Positions 23,946 through 32,930 of a DNA stretch of 64,000 nt are shown here, piece after piece. Source of the DNA: JASHPR01 sp963833885 (GTDB lineage: Bacteria > Actinomycetota > Actinomycetes > Streptosporangiales > Streptosporangiaceae); NCBI GenBank assembly GCA_963833885.1, contig CAWHZU010000002.1, positions 124,001-188,000 of the forward strand, given 5' to 3'. The position numbers were made by a program, and so were the translations under genes. Below the pieces are notes generated by a model that was given only the letters and a program-made list of their open reading frames with translations, ran no database searches and was not told the origin of the DNA. Each line of letters opens with the position of its first letter. Position 1 is the first letter of the stretch.

Positions 23946-24698
23946 TCATCCAGCCGCATTGCGCTGCGCCTGGATCCTCGCGAACTCCTCGACGATCCAC
24001 CCCTCCGTGAACCCGGCGGTCACACCGAGCCCGATAAGGATCTCCCGCGCGTCCCCCTTGCCCTGCAGGATCCCCAGCAGCAGGTGCTCGGTGCCGATGT
24101 AGTTGTGGCCCAGCTTCAGCGCGGCGGTTAGGGCTCCCCTGATCGCGATCCGGCCCTCCTCGGTGAAGCGCAGCCGACGCAGCGACTCCGGGCCCGTCGG
24201 CCCACCTCCCCGTCCGCCTTGACCGGCGGCGACGCCGGTGGCCGACTCGAGGCCCAGCGCGGTCAGCACCTGCTCGTCGGTCCGGCCGGCGCCGTGGATG
24301 ACCTTAGCGGCGACGCCGTCGGGCTCGCTGAGCAGACCCGCGACGAGGTGCGATGCGTCGACCGTCCCGGCCCCGGTGCCAGCGGCGATCCCCCCGGCCG
24401 CGGCCAGCACGTTGCGTGAGCGCTGGGTGAACCGGGAGAAGTCGGCGCCTTCCCACAGCGTCACGAACCGCTTCTGGGCCGCCTGCTTGGTTACGCCCAT
24501 GCTGGCCCCGATCTGGCTCCAGGTTGCTCCGGACCTACGGGCCCGGTCAACGAAGTGGCCGATCAGCGCGTCGGACGTCTCGTCCAGGTCGGCGCCGACG
24601 CCGACTGCGTCCGCCAGGTTGTCCAGCGGCCCGCCTTCCGGGCTCATCGTCTTCACGTGGCCGATCAGTTCATCGAGGGAGACTGAGGAAGCGCTCAT
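23946..24698 (-). CDS. HTH + Clp N-terminal domain protein
   Basis: A 250-residue protein lacking AAA+ modules. Residues 55-80 form an HTH (SGATWSQIGASMGVTKQAAQKRF). Two Clp_N helical repeats follow: FTQRSRNVLAAAG with DASHLVAGLLSEP near residues 95-150, and FTEEGRIAIRGALTAALKLGHNYIGTEHLLLGIL near 180-215, given as start and end landmarks. Such proteins are thought to bind misfolded or tagged substrates through Clp_N and DNA through the HTH, acting as stress-sensing repressors. The start codon is probably the first base of the mRNA. Two perfect GTCAAC-N5-GTTGAC operators overlap its promoter, so it should repress itself. Confidence 0.87.
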   Translation of the reverse strand: MSASSVSLDELIGHVKTMSPEGGPLDNLADAVGVGADLDETSDALIGHFVDRARRSGATWSQIGASMGVTKQAAQKRFVTLWEGADFSRFTQRSRNVLAAAGGIAAGTGAGTVDASHLVAGLLSEPDGVAAKVIHGAGRTDEQVLTALGLESATGVAAGQGGRGGGPTGPESLRRLRFTEEGRIAIRGALTAALKLGHNYIGTEHLLLGILQGKGDAREILIGLGVTAGFTEGWIVEEFARIQAQRNAAG

Positions 24699-24700
24699 GC

Positions 24701-24745
24701 GTCAACCTTACGTTGACGACTTTGCGCGGTCAACCCACGGTTGAC
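24701..24745 (-). promoter_or_regulatory. Promoter with two perfect operators of the Clp-N/HTH gene
   Basis: GTCAAC-CTTAC-GTTGAC at 24701-24717 and GTCAAC-CCACG-GTTGAC at 24729-24745 are perfect dyads, centres 28 bp apart. On the minus strand TTGACC (24733-24728) and TAAGGT (24710-24705) with a 17-bp spacer form the promoter. The operators cover the -35 and -10 respectively, and the -10 position predicts transcription starting at or very near the ATG, a leaderless mRNA. Confidence 0.8.
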
Positions 24746-24799
24746 GCACCAACCATGATCTGGGAGGCTCCGGTGCAGCATCTGCACTCAAGGCTCCTA

Positions 24800-24870
24800 G
24801 ATCTTTTCGGGACGCGGTCAGCGCGACCGGGCGTCCGATCTTTTCCGCGGTCAGCGCGACCGGGTGTCCG
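24800..24870. repeat. Imperfect tandem duplication of about 35 bp
   Basis: GATCTTTTC followed by CGCGGTCAGCGCGACCGGG and GTCC occurs twice (24800-24836 and 24837-24870) with a small gap. The second copy encodes the last residues and the stop of the gene at 24851-25294; the first lies just beyond the stop. Confidence 0.8.
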
Positions 24871-25294
24871 GGGTTGCGCTCCAGTCGCGGCGGGCCAGCT
24901 CGAAGGCGTCGCCGTCGCCAGCCGGTGTCCGGATCAGAACGCCCTGGTCGGTGAGCGTGTCGAGGATCTCGCCGACCGTGGGGTCGTCCAGATCCGTTGC
25001 CTGCATGACCTCGTCTCTGGTGACCGAGCGGCCCGAGTACTCGAGCGTGGCAACCGCCTCGTACACCTGGGCACCGAGGTCCGTGAGGACCTGCGCGTCC
25101 ATCGATGGCCGGTCACCCCGGTTCCATTGGGCTCCCCGGTCCGCCCGGTCGCCGCGGCTCACCCGGTGCAGACGGTCATCGCCGTCGTCGTGGCCGCCAT
25201 CCTGCCTGTGCTCGGGCCGGTCCTGGCTGGGCTGGCCTACCCGCGCTGCGTTGCCTCCCGTGCTGAATCCACCGTGGTCATTTTCGGATGACAT
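24851..25294 (-). CDS. Putative winged-helix protein, hypothetical
   Basis: A 147-residue protein. Residues 1-65 are polar, Gly/Asp/Arg-rich and probably disordered. Residues 66-140 look like a winged helix (VYEAVATLEYSGRSVTRDEV, LDDPTVGEILDTLTDQGVL) with a final strand. GGAGG lies seven bases before the ATG, and the start is only three bases beyond the stop of the large oxidase gene upstream, so translation is coupled. The function is unknown; a small regulator or adaptor linked to the oxidase operon is the simplest reading. Confidence 0.7.
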   Translation of the reverse strand: MSSENDHGGFSTGGNAARVGQPSQDRPEHRQDGGHDDGDDRLHRVSRGDRADRGAQWNRGDRPSMDAQVLTDLGAQVYEAVATLEYSGRSVTRDEVMQATDLDDPTVGEILDTLTDQGVLIRTPAGDGDAFELARRDWSATPDTRSR

Positions 25295-25297
25295 GAC

Positions 25298-28231
25298 CTA
25301 ACCTCCGTTTCCTCGGCTGCTGCCGTTGTGAGCGCGCTGCGGAACGCCATCCAGCATCCCTGCGAGCAGCTCAGCTAGGTGCATACCCTCCCGGCCGAGA
25401 TGCCCCGCTTCTATCTGAGTGCGGCAGGAGAACCCGTCGGCCAGGATGGCCGTACCTGGGTCGGCATCCCGGACCGCCGGCCACAGCCCGTGCTCTGCGC
25501 ACGCCACCGAGACGTCGTAGTGGCCGCGCTCGAAGCCAAAGTTCCCGGCCAGGCCGCAGCACCCGCTGTCGAGCACGTCCACGTCCACGCCGCAGTCGCG
25601 CAGCAGCTCCTGGTCGCGGTCGAAGCCGAGGATGGCGTGCTGGTGGCAGTGCACCTGGGCGATCGCCCGCCGCGCCCCAGGATGCAGCCCGGCCGGGTCC
25701 TCCGCGCCCGGCCGCCAGCCGGCCTCGGTGAGCAGCTCGGCGAGCGTCCTAGTCTGCTTCGCGAGCAGCCGGGCGTCATCGGAGCCGGTGAGCTCGGCGG
25801 CGTCGGACCGGAATACGGCGGCGCAGCTCGGCTCCAGCACCAGGATGGGCCAGCCCGCCTGCAACGCGGGCCGCAGCGCGGCCATGGTCCGGTTCAGCAC
25901 CCGCCGGGCCACCCCGAGCTGGCCGGTGGATATCCAGGTCAGCCCGCAGCACAGCGTCTTGGCGGGCAGCTCCACCCGGAACCCGGCGTCTTCCAGGACC
26001 GAGACGGCGGCCTTGCCGACCTCGGGGTGGAAGTTGTTGGTGAACGTGTCCGGCCACAGCAGGACCGGCTCTCCCCCATCTCTCTGGCCCCGGCGCTGGT
26101 ACCAGCTGGTGAACCGCTCGGCGGCGAAGCGCGGCAGCTCGCGATGCTCGTCGATGCCGCCGGCCCGCTTGATCAGGCGGCCCAGCCCCGGCGCGCGGGC
26201 GACGGCGTTCACCAGGCCCGGCGCCGTCGAAGCCAGCCGGGAGAGCGCGGGGAGCCACCCCATCGAGTAGTGCGCGGCCGGGCGCAGCCGGCCCGCGTAG
26301 TGGTGGGCGAGGAACTCGGCCTTGTAGGTGGCCATGTCCACGTCGACCGGGCACTCCTTGCGGCAGCCCTTGCACGCCAGGCACAGATCGAGCGCGTCGC
26401 GAACCTCGGCCGACTGCCAGCCGTCGGTGATGACCTCGCCGCGCACCATCTCCATCAGCAGCCGGGCCCGGCCCCGGGTGGCGTGCTCTTCCTCCCGGGT
26501 CACGCGGTAGCTGGGGCACATGACCCCGCCCTCGTCGCCGCGGCACTTGCCGATCCCGACGCAACGCGAGGCCGCGCCCGCCGAGAACTTGCCACCGTCC
26601 TGCGGGTAGTGGAAGAACGTGACCGGCTCCTTGGGGAAGAAGCCGCGGCGCGTCAGGTTCTCGTCCATCCGGTACGGGCTGGTGACCTTGCCCGGGTTCA
26701 TCTTGTTGCCCGGATCGAAGACCGCCTTGTACTCGCCGAACGCGCGCATGAGCTCGGGACCGAACATCTTCGGCAGCAGTTCGCCGCGTGACTGGCCGTC
26801 GCCGTGCTCGCCGGACAGCGATCCGCCGTAGGACACCACGAGGTCGGCGGCCTCCTCGATGAACGAGCGGTAGGCGGCGATGCCCTCCCGGGTCCGCAGC
26901 TCGAACGGGATCCGGGTGTGCACGCACCCCTGGCCGAAGTGGCCATAAAGCGAGGCCCCGTGGTAGTCGCGGCGTTCCAGCAACTTCCGGAAGTCTCGGA
27001 GGTAGTCGCCGAGACGGTCGGGCGGCACCGCCGCGTCCTCCCAGCCCTCGTGCGTCTCGTGCTTGCCCGGCGGGTAGGCGGTCGCGCCCAGGCCCGCCTC
27101 GCGGACTTCCTGCAGCCGCTCCTCGACCTTGGGATCCTCGGTGTAGGCGACGTGTGGCTTGGGGTGGTCGCCGTCGCCGTTCACGTCGTCAATCAGCGCT
27201 TGCGCGCGGTCGTCGGCCTCCTGCTGGGTGTCCCCGTTGAACTCGATCATCAGCCAGCCGGAACCCTCCGGAAGCCGGTTGAGCGCGTCGGCCGAGAAGT
27301 GCTCTTCGCGCTCGAGCGAGATCAGCGTGTCGTCCAAGCCTTCCAGCAGCGATGGGGAGTGCCGGACCACCAGCGGCACCACGTCGCCCGCCTCGGCGAT
27401 GTCCGGGTAGCCGAGCACGACCAGCGCCTTGTGCTTGGGCACGTCGACCAGGGAGAGCTCCGCGTGCAGCACGGTGACCAGGGTGCTCTCGCTGCCGACC
27501 AGCGCCCTTCCCACGTGGAACCCGCGCTCGGGCAGCAGCGAGTCCAGGTTGTAGCCGGAGACGCGGCGCGGGATCTTCGGGTAGCCGGTGCGGATCTGGC
27601 TCAGGTAGGCATCGCGGATCTCGCGCAGCCGCCGGTAAATCTCGGCTTCCCGGCCGCCTGCGGCGATGATCTTCTCGTAGTCCTCGTCGCTGGTCTCGCC
27701 GACCCAGGTCCGCAGCCCGTCGTAGGTGAGGATCTCGAGCCGGCGCACCGCGTCGACCATCTTGCCGTAGGCCTGGGCCGTCGACCCGCAGGAGTTGTTG
27801 CCGATCATGCCGCCGATCGTGCAGCTGACGTGCGTGGATGGCTTCGGCCCGACCATCAGGCCGCAGGAGGCCAGCGCGTCGTTGGCCTTGTCCAGGGCCA
27901 TGCCCGGCTGGATCACCGCGGTCTTCGCGTCCCGGTCCACCGAGACCAGCCGGTGACAGTACTTGGTCCAGTCGATCACCACCGCCTCGTTCACGCACTG
28001 CCCAGCCAGGCTGGTGCCGCCGCCCCGGGACAGCACCGGCGCGCCGAGCTCCCGGCACACCGCGACCGCCTCGGCCGCCGCGTCGGCGCTCTTCGGCAGC
28101 ACCACGCCGATCGGGACCTGGCGGTAGTTCGACGCGTCCTGCGCGTAGACCGCCTTGGTGCCCGGGTCGAACCTGACCTCGCCGTCGACCCTGGCCGCCA
28201 GTTCCCGCTCAAGCGTCGCGCTGTCGCTCAT
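25298..28231 (-). CDS. FAD-linked oxidase / Fe-S protein, GlcD-GlcF-type fusion
   Basis: A 977-residue enzyme. Residues 1-460 form a vanillyl-alcohol-oxidase-type FAD domain (SRGGGTSLAGQC, GGMIGNNSCGS) with a GlcD-like C-terminal part (SGEHGDGQSRGE). Next is a ferredoxin-like region with CVGIGKC and CLACKGCRKECPVD cysteine clusters, then a GlcF/HdrB part with CCG motifs (LCCGLTW, SGCCGLAGNFG). This is the layout of bacterial D-2-hydroxyacid (D-lactate or glycolate) dehydrogenases feeding electrons to a quinone or cytochrome. The ATG at 28231 overlaps the preceding oxidoreductase stop by four bases; longer in-frame extensions lie inside that gene. Confidence 0.92.
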   Translation of the reverse strand: MSDSATLERELAARVDGEVRFDPGTKAVYAQDASNYRQVPIGVVLPKSADAAAEAVAVCRELGAPVLSRGGGTSLAGQCVNEAVVIDWTKYCHRLVSVDRDAKTAVIQPGMALDKANDALASCGLMVGPKPSTHVSCTIGGMIGNNSCGSTAQAYGKMVDAVRRLEILTYDGLRTWVGETSDEDYEKIIAAGGREAEIYRRLREIRDAYLSQIRTGYPKIPRRVSGYNLDSLLPERGFHVGRALVGSESTLVTVLHAELSLVDVPKHKALVVLGYPDIAEAGDVVPLVVRHSPSLLEGLDDTLISLEREEHFSADALNRLPEGSGWLMIEFNGDTQQEADDRAQALIDDVNGDGDHPKPHVAYTEDPKVEERLQEVREAGLGATAYPPGKHETHEGWEDAAVPPDRLGDYLRDFRKLLERRDYHGASLYGHFGQGCVHTRIPFELRTREGIAAYRSFIEEAADLVVSYGGSLSGEHGDGQSRGELLPKMFGPELMRAFGEYKAVFDPGNKMNPGKVTSPYRMDENLTRRGFFPKEPVTFFHYPQDGGKFSAGAASRCVGIGKCRGDEGGVMCPSYRVTREEEHATRGRARLLMEMVRGEVITDGWQSAEVRDALDLCLACKGCRKECPVDVDMATYKAEFLAHHYAGRLRPAAHYSMGWLPALSRLASTAPGLVNAVARAPGLGRLIKRAGGIDEHRELPRFAAERFTSWYQRRGQRDGGEPVLLWPDTFTNNFHPEVGKAAVSVLEDAGFRVELPAKTLCCGLTWISTGQLGVARRVLNRTMAALRPALQAGWPILVLEPSCAAVFRSDAAELTGSDDARLLAKQTRTLAELLTEAGWRPGAEDPAGLHPGARRAIAQVHCHQHAILGFDRDQELLRDCGVDVDVLDSGCCGLAGNFGFERGHYDVSVACAEHGLWPAVRDADPGTAILADGFSCRTQIEAGHLGREGMHLAELLAGMLDGVPQRAHNGSSRGNGG

Positions 28232-29187
28232 CGGTCGCCCTCGCGCAGCCGCGGCAGCACCTGGCCGGCGTAGAACTCGAAGAAACCCTCGTAATCGGGC
28301 CCCACCTGGCCGATGTACACCTCGTCGAACCCGCCGTCGGTGTAGGCCCGGATCCCCTTGATGTGCTCGTCCGCGTCGGGGCCGCACGGCGCCGTGATCA
28401 TGTCCTCAGCGACCAGCTCGGCGAGCTGAGCGAACTGCCGGGGCAACGGCAGCAGCTGGGCGGCCTCGCCGGGGATCTCGTCGGTGGCCCACAGCCGGTG
28501 CATGGTCTTGCGCGCCCGCGCCGCGTCAGGTCCCCAGCAGACCTTCAGCCCGCCCTGGACGGTCCGGTCACCGCCGCCGGAGTCCCGGTACAGCCGGACG
28601 AAGTCGGCGTTTGGCTGCACGCAGATGTAGCCGTCGGCGATGCGGGCGGCGAGCTTGATCGCCTTCTCGCCGAAACCGGACATGAAGACCGGCGGCGGGT
28701 CCTGCGGCACCGAGTAGATCCGCGCGGTCTCCACCGTGTAGTGCGTGCCGGTGTGCGTGACCAGATGCCCGGTCAGCAGCTCCCTGATCACGCCGACGGC
28801 TTCCTCGAGCATCTCGAGACGCTGCTCGGCCGACGGCCACCGCCCGCCGAGGATGTGCTCGTTCAGCGCCTCCCCGCTTCCCACGCCGAGCGTGAAGCCG
28901 CCGCCGGTGAGCAGTGACGAGGTGGCCGTGGCCTGCGCGACGATCGCGGGATGCAGGCGTAGCAGCGGGCTGGTCACCGCAGTTGTGATGGGCAGCGAGG
29001 TAACCTGCGAGATCGCGCCGATCATCGACCACACGAAGCCGCTCTGCCCCTGCTCGTCCAGCCAGGGGTGGAAGTGGTCGGATATCCACAGGGCGTCAAA
29101 GCCGGCTTCCTCCGCCAGCTTGGCCTGGCGGACGAGCACCTGGGGCTCGTGCTCTTCCGACGCCAGGAAGTAGCCGTAGCGGGTCAT
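28228..29187 (-). CDS. F420-dependent LLM-class oxidoreductase (TIGR03557-like)
   Basis: A 319-residue luciferase-like TIM-barrel oxidoreductase. The N-terminus RYGYFLASEEHEP, the ISDHFHPWLDEQG segment, GSGEALNEHILG and the C-terminal GFDEVYIGQVGPD fit the G6PDH-related F420 family TIGR03557. It should use the deazaflavin F420 as hydride carrier; the substrate is unknown. GAGGAGATG gives a clear ribosome site before the ATG. It overlaps the FAD/Fe-S gene by four bases, forming an operon of two redox enzymes that may act on the same hydroxy-compound. A SigF-like element lies about 40 bases upstream. Confidence 0.9.
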   Translation of the reverse strand: MTRYGYFLASEEHEPQVLVRQAKLAEEAGFDALWISDHFHPWLDEQGQSGFVWSMIGAISQVTSLPITTAVTSPLLRLHPAIVAQATATSSLLTGGGFTLGVGSGEALNEHILGGRWPSAEQRLEMLEEAVGVIRELLTGHLVTHTGTHYTVETARIYSVPQDPPPVFMSGFGEKAIKLAARIADGYICVQPNADFVRLYRDSGGGDRTVQGGLKVCWGPDAARARKTMHRLWATDEIPGEAAQLLPLPRQFAQLAELVAEDMITAPCGPDADEHIKGIRAYTDGGFDEVYIGQVGPDYEGFFEFYAGQVLPRLREGDR

Positions 29188-29222
29188 GGGTCATCTCCTC
29201 TGCGCTGGGTCAGACGCCCGGC

Positions 29223-29247
29223 CTACCCGCGGTTTGGCTGGCTACAC
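29223..29247 (-). promoter_or_regulatory. Candidate SigF-type promoter of the F420 oxidoreductase operon
   Basis: On the minus strand GTGT, a 15-nt spacer and GGGTAG end 35 bases before the start of the F420 oxidoreductase gene. The same -10 element and spacer occur at 40960, 60963 and 61896. Confidence 0.4.
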
Positions 29248-29308
29248 GGCGCCGCGGCAAAGCGCGCGTACGGTGTTTACGCCGGCGCCTGCCGGGGAGC
29301 GTTGCGGG

Positions 29309-30253
29309 GTGGCTAGGTCTGAGGCGGGCGGGGGCGGGTCCACGCGCCGTACCGTGCTCATCGCGGGCGCGGCGAATGTGATCGTGGCAGTGGCCAAGCT
29401 GGCCGCCGGGCTGCTGACCGGCTCCAGCGCGATGCTCGCCGAGGCGGCCCACTCCGTGGCCGACACCCTCAACCAGGCGTTCCTGCTCACGTCGCTGCAC
29501 CAGGGGAACCGCCCGGCCGACGAGCGGCACCCGTTCGGCTACGGCCAGGAACGCTACTTCTGGTCGCTGCTGGCCGCGTTCGGCATTTTCATCGCGGGCG
29601 CGGGCTTCTCGGTCTTCGAGGGGCTGCTCACCCTACGCCACGGTGGCGGCCACTCGTTCACGGTCGCCTACATCGTGCTGGGCGTGGCGTTCGTCGCGGA
29701 GGGCATCTCGCTCGTGCGGGCCTACCACCAGGTCCGCGGCGAAGCCCGCAGCAGCGACACACAGCTGATCGAGCACGTGCGGGGAAGCCGCGACACCGCG
29801 GTGAAGACGGCCCTGTTCGAGGACAGCACCGCCGTGGTCGGCCTGGTGCTGGCCGCCGGAGGGCTGCTGCTGCAGCAGCTTACCGGGTCGCCCGTCTGGG
29901 ACGGCGGGGCCTCGATCGCGATCGGCGTGCTCCTGGTCGTGGTGGCCGTGCGGCTCGGCCTGGACAGCAGAGAGCTGCTGATCGGCGAGTCCGCCGATCC
30001 GCGCGTCCTGCAGGTCATCCGGGACGAGATCTCCGGCACGCCCGGCGTCGACGCCTTGCTCGATCTGCTCACCATGCACCTGGGTCCGGACCATCTGATC
30101 GTCGCCGCCCGGGTGGCGCTCGACGACGAGATCAGCGCCGACCGGGCGGAGGACCTCGCCGACGAGATCGACCAGCGGCTCGCCGAGAAGCTTCCGGTGG
30201 CCCCGCACGTGTTCATCGATCCCACGCAGACCGCGCCGGCCGGCCGTCAGTAG
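29309..30253 (+). CDS. Cation diffusion facilitator family transporter
   Basis: A 314-residue CDF metal/proton antiporter expected to export divalent cations such as Zn2+, Mn2+ or Fe2+. Six helices are visible, with the metal site motif AEAAHSVADTLNQ in helix 2 (HxxxD) and FEDSTAVVGLVLA in helix 5 (DxxxA/V here, in place of the usual HxxxD). The zinc-type HxxxD in helix 5 is therefore replaced by E-D, seen in other subgroups and perhaps altering metal choice. A cytoplasmic C-terminal domain follows (HLGPDHLIVAARVALDD). The GTG at 29309 has GGGGAG nine bases upstream. It converges on and overlaps the next gene by seven bases. Confidence 0.87.
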   Translation: MARSEAGGGGSTRRTVLIAGAANVIVAVAKLAAGLLTGSSAMLAEAAHSVADTLNQAFLLTSLHQGNRPADERHPFGYGQERYFWSLLAAFGIFIAGAGFSVFEGLLTLRHGGGHSFTVAYIVLGVAFVAEGISLVRAYHQVRGEARSSDTQLIEHVRGSRDTAVKTALFEDSTAVVGLVLAAGGLLLQQLTGSPVWDGGASIAIGVLLVVVAVRLGLDSRELLIGESADPRVLQVIRDEISGTPGVDALLDLLTMHLGPDHLIVAARVALDDEISADRAEDLADEIDQRLAEKLPVAPHVFIDPTQTAPAGRQ

Positions 30254-30702
30254 CCGATGCTGACGTCGCCGGAGCCGTCCGACAGCGTGACCTGTCCGCT
30301 GAAGCCGCTGACCGTCAGGTTGCCGGTCGCGTCGGTCACGGCAACCCGCAGGCCACGCGGCATACTGACGTCATAGGCCATCGTGCACGAGCCGGTGAAC
30401 CCCAGCAGGCACGATGAGTGCAGGACCAGACCCGCGGCGGCCGGCCGCCAGCTGAACGCGGGCCTGCGGAGGCTGCCGCGCAGCGTCCCGTCGACCACGA
30501 TCCGGCTGTCAGCGCCGGGACGGACGATGGCGTCGGCGTTGTCGATCGACACCCGGGCTTGCTGGTCTCCGGGCGGGGCGCTGATGTGAACGTGGTATTC
30601 GACCTGGTAGGTCTGGGTCACTGCGTTGTAGGCAAACGCGAGCAGGAGGGCGAACGCGACCGGGACGCCGAGGATCAGGATCACCCGGCGCGCTGGCCTC
30701 AT
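30247..30702 (-). CDS. Membrane-anchored DUF4097-like beta-strand protein
   Basis: A 151-residue protein with an N-terminal signal anchor (residues 5-25) followed by an all-beta extracellular part. The end (VTDATGNLTVSGFSGQVTLSDGSGDVS) has the Gly-Asp/Gly-Asn repeat rhythm of DUF4097 adhesin-like proteins. Relatives are usually longer with further repeats, so this may be truncated, the stop coinciding with the convergent cation transporter's 3' end. Such proteins commonly sit beside a two-component pair, as here. The alternative start is 30708. Confidence 0.65.
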   Translation of the reverse strand: MRPARRVILILGVPVAFALLLAFAYNAVTQTYQVEYHVHISAPPGDQQARVSIDNADAIVRPGADSRIVVDGTLRGSLRRPAFSWRPAAAGLVLHSSCLLGFTGSCTMAYDVSMPRGLRVAVTDATGNLTVSGFSGQVTLSDGSGDVSIGY

Positions 30703-30724
30703 GGGCATGGATGCAGCCAAGGCC

Positions 30725-31360
30725 CTAATCCGCTCCCAGGTAGCGCAGCACGGCGAGCACCCGCCGGTGGTCCCGGTCGGCGGGGGCCAGACCGAGCTTC
30801 GCGAAGATGCTGTTGATGTGCTTCTCCACCGCGCCCTCGCCAACGACGAGCGCGGCCGCGATGGCTGCGTTGGTGCGGCCTCGGCCATCAGCGCGAGCAC
30901 GTCCCGCTCGCGGGCGGTCAGCGCGGCGAGCGGATGGCGGCTGCAGGCCAGCAACTGCGCCACGACCTCGGGATCGAGCGCGCTGCCTCCCGCGGCCACC
31001 CGGTCCAGGGCGCCGAGGAACTCGGACAGGTCGGCGACCCGGTCCTTGAGCAGGTAGCCAACCCCTTGCGCCCTCTCGGAGAGCAACTCGGTCGCGTAGC
31101 GTTCCTCAACGTACTGGGAGAGGACAAGCACGCCGACGTCGGGCCAGCGCCCGCGCACCACCAGGGCGGCGCGCAGGCCCTCGTCGGTGAACGTCGGCGG
31201 CATCCGCACGTCCACCACCACGTCTGGCTGGTGCCTGCCGACCTCGCGCAGGAAGTCCTCGGCCTGCCCGGCTGCCGCCACGACGTCGTGCCCGGCCTCC
31301 GCCAGCAGCCGGGTCAGCCCCGCGCAGCAGCACGGAGTCCTCGGCGATCACGACCCGCAT
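30725..31360 (-). pseudogene. NarL/LuxR-type response regulator, two frameshifts
   Basis: The minus strand encodes a complete receiver plus LuxR HTH only if two indels are bridged. The start (MRVVIAEDSVLLR) is followed after about 13 residues by a shift near 31317-31326 into the frame of LLAEAGHDVVAAAGQ. The receiver core continues (QPDVVVDVRMPP, LSQYVEERYA, GYLLKDRV) to LTARERDVLALMAE, where a second shift near 30877-30882, apparently loss of one G, leads to the frame of the HTH (GAVEKHINSIFAKLGL) and a stop at 30725. All catalytic residues are otherwise intact, so either very recent decay or sequence error explains it. Confidence 0.75.
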
Positions 31361-32648
31361 GGCAGCTCTACCCGGATCACGGTGCCGCCGCCAGGTGGGC
31401 TGTCGATCGACAGCCCGCCGTCCACTCCGGCGACCCGGTCGGCGAGCCCGGACAGGCCCGGGCAGCCAGGTCGGCACCCCCGATGCCGTCGTCGCGGATC
31501 ACGATGCCGAGCGTGTCCCCGTGCCGCCGGACGCGGACCTGGGCGGCCGCGGCGCGGGAATGCTTCGCGACGTTGGTGAGCGCCTCGGCGACGACGAAGT
31601 AGGCGATGGCCTCGATCGACGCCGCGGGCCGGCGTGGCACGTCCACGCTCACGGCCACCGGGACCGGGCTGAGCGCCGCCAGGCCGGACAGGGCTGCGTC
31701 GAGGCCGCGGTCGGTCAGCACCGGCGGGTGCACGCCGCGCACCAGGTTGCGCAGCTCGATCAGGGCCTCCTTGGCCTCGGCGTGCGCCTGGTCGACGATC
31801 GCCCGCGCCGCTTCCGGGTCGTCGGCGAACCTAGCCCTGGCCCGGCCAAGGTCCATGGCCAGCGCGACCAGGCGCTGCTGGGCGCCGTCGTGCAGGTCCC
31901 GCTCGATCCGGCGGCGCTCGGCCTCGGCGGAGTCCACCACCCGTGCCCGGCTGCGCTCCAGTTCCCCGATCCTGGCCCGCAGCGCCGACTGGTCCGGCGA
32001 GCCGAGCAGGAACTGGGCGACCGCCGTGTCGGCGGCCGCCAGGCCCCTGGTCACCTGCGGCGCAGCGAGCAGCAGGAGCAGGCCGCCGACCGCGATCGCC
32101 ACCACCCCGGCGGCACTGCGCGGCGCTGGCATGGTCGTGCTCCACAGGGTGGTGTCGCGCGGGAGCAGCCAGTCGTAGCCGGGCAGCGCGATCATCGCAA
32201 AGGCGATCGACCACACCCCAGCAAGGATCACGGCTTCCGCCATGCCGAGCGGGAACCGGAGCAGCGCGTAGAGGAAATGCTTCCAGGTGTCCAGGTCGGC
32301 GAAGCGCCGCCAGAACCGCTGCCACCCGCTGCCCGGCCGCCGGCTGGCGGGCGAGGCGGGGATGCTCACGCCGAGCAGGACCCCGAACCTGCGCCGCTCG
32401 GCGCGAGCGAACTGGCTGCACAGCAGCAGCAGCGTCCACAGCACCACGATTCCGCTCAGCGCGACCACGAGCAGGGCGACGCCCGCCGAGACGCTTGTCA
32501 CGATGACGATGAACGCCGCCAGGCCGATAACCCACCCGGACAGCAGGTGGATGACGGCAAGCCAGGTGCGGGTGGACACGACGGCGTGCAGCGCGGTCAC
32601 CGGCAGCCCGGCCCACGCGACCGCCGATCTGATGTCCGCCGCAGCCAT
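31348..32648 (-). pseudogene. Sensor histidine kinase (HisKA_3), C-terminal frameshift
   Basis: A two-component sensor kinase. The N-terminal half is a membrane-embedded sensor domain with four or more helices; the HisKA_3 box is ERRRIERDLHDGAQQRLVAL with the phosphorylated His near residue 230; the ATPase domain has VAEALTNVAKHS and DDGIGGADL. A shift near 31455-31465 takes the frame away from the final box; the neighbouring frame supplies GLADRVAGVDGGLSIDSP and ends at 31348, overlapping the regulator start as expected. In the shifted frame translation ends at 31377. GGAGGGG supports the ATG at 32648. Confidence 0.75.
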
Positions 32649-32680
32649 CTGCCGTTCCCCTCCTCGCCTGTCCGCCCCAC

Positions 32681-32766
32681 CCCCGCTCGGGCTCGCCCGC
32701 GCCCCGGTTCGGGCTCGCGCCCCGCCCCGGCTCGGGCTTGCGCCGCGCCCCGGCTGGGGCTCGCTG
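32681..32766. repeat. GC-rich tandem repeat, about four units of 21-23 bp
   Basis: Units built on CCCCGG-TCGGGCTCGCGCC follow one another just upstream of the kinase start. The repeat lies in the 282-base gap between the kinase and MMPL genes. No gene is evident in the gap; the MMPL promoter should lie at 32800-32925. Confidence 0.75.
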
Positions 32767-32930
32767 ATCTGAAGGTAGGCGAACGTCGGTGCGGCTGCCC
32801 ATACCGCCTTCCCCCCGATGCGCCCTGAGGCTAGCCCCACCCCGGATTGGGCGGTCTGCGGGATGTCGCGGCGGGGCCGCGGCAAGGGAGCCTGTCCTGG
32901 GCAGACAGCTAACTACCGAATGAGGTCCTC

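Noticed and set aside
25379..26791. Long open frame on the plus strand opposite the FAD/Fe-S gene (470 codons), and another at 26804-28273
   Set aside because: These are antisense shadows of a well-conserved coding sequence in very GC-rich DNA; they show no domain or plausible composition.
29273..29299. GTTT-N15-GGGGAG upstream of the cation transporter as a SigF promoter
   Set aside because: GGGGAG is better explained as the ribosome site of the GTG at 29309, and the -10 element mismatches GGGTAY.
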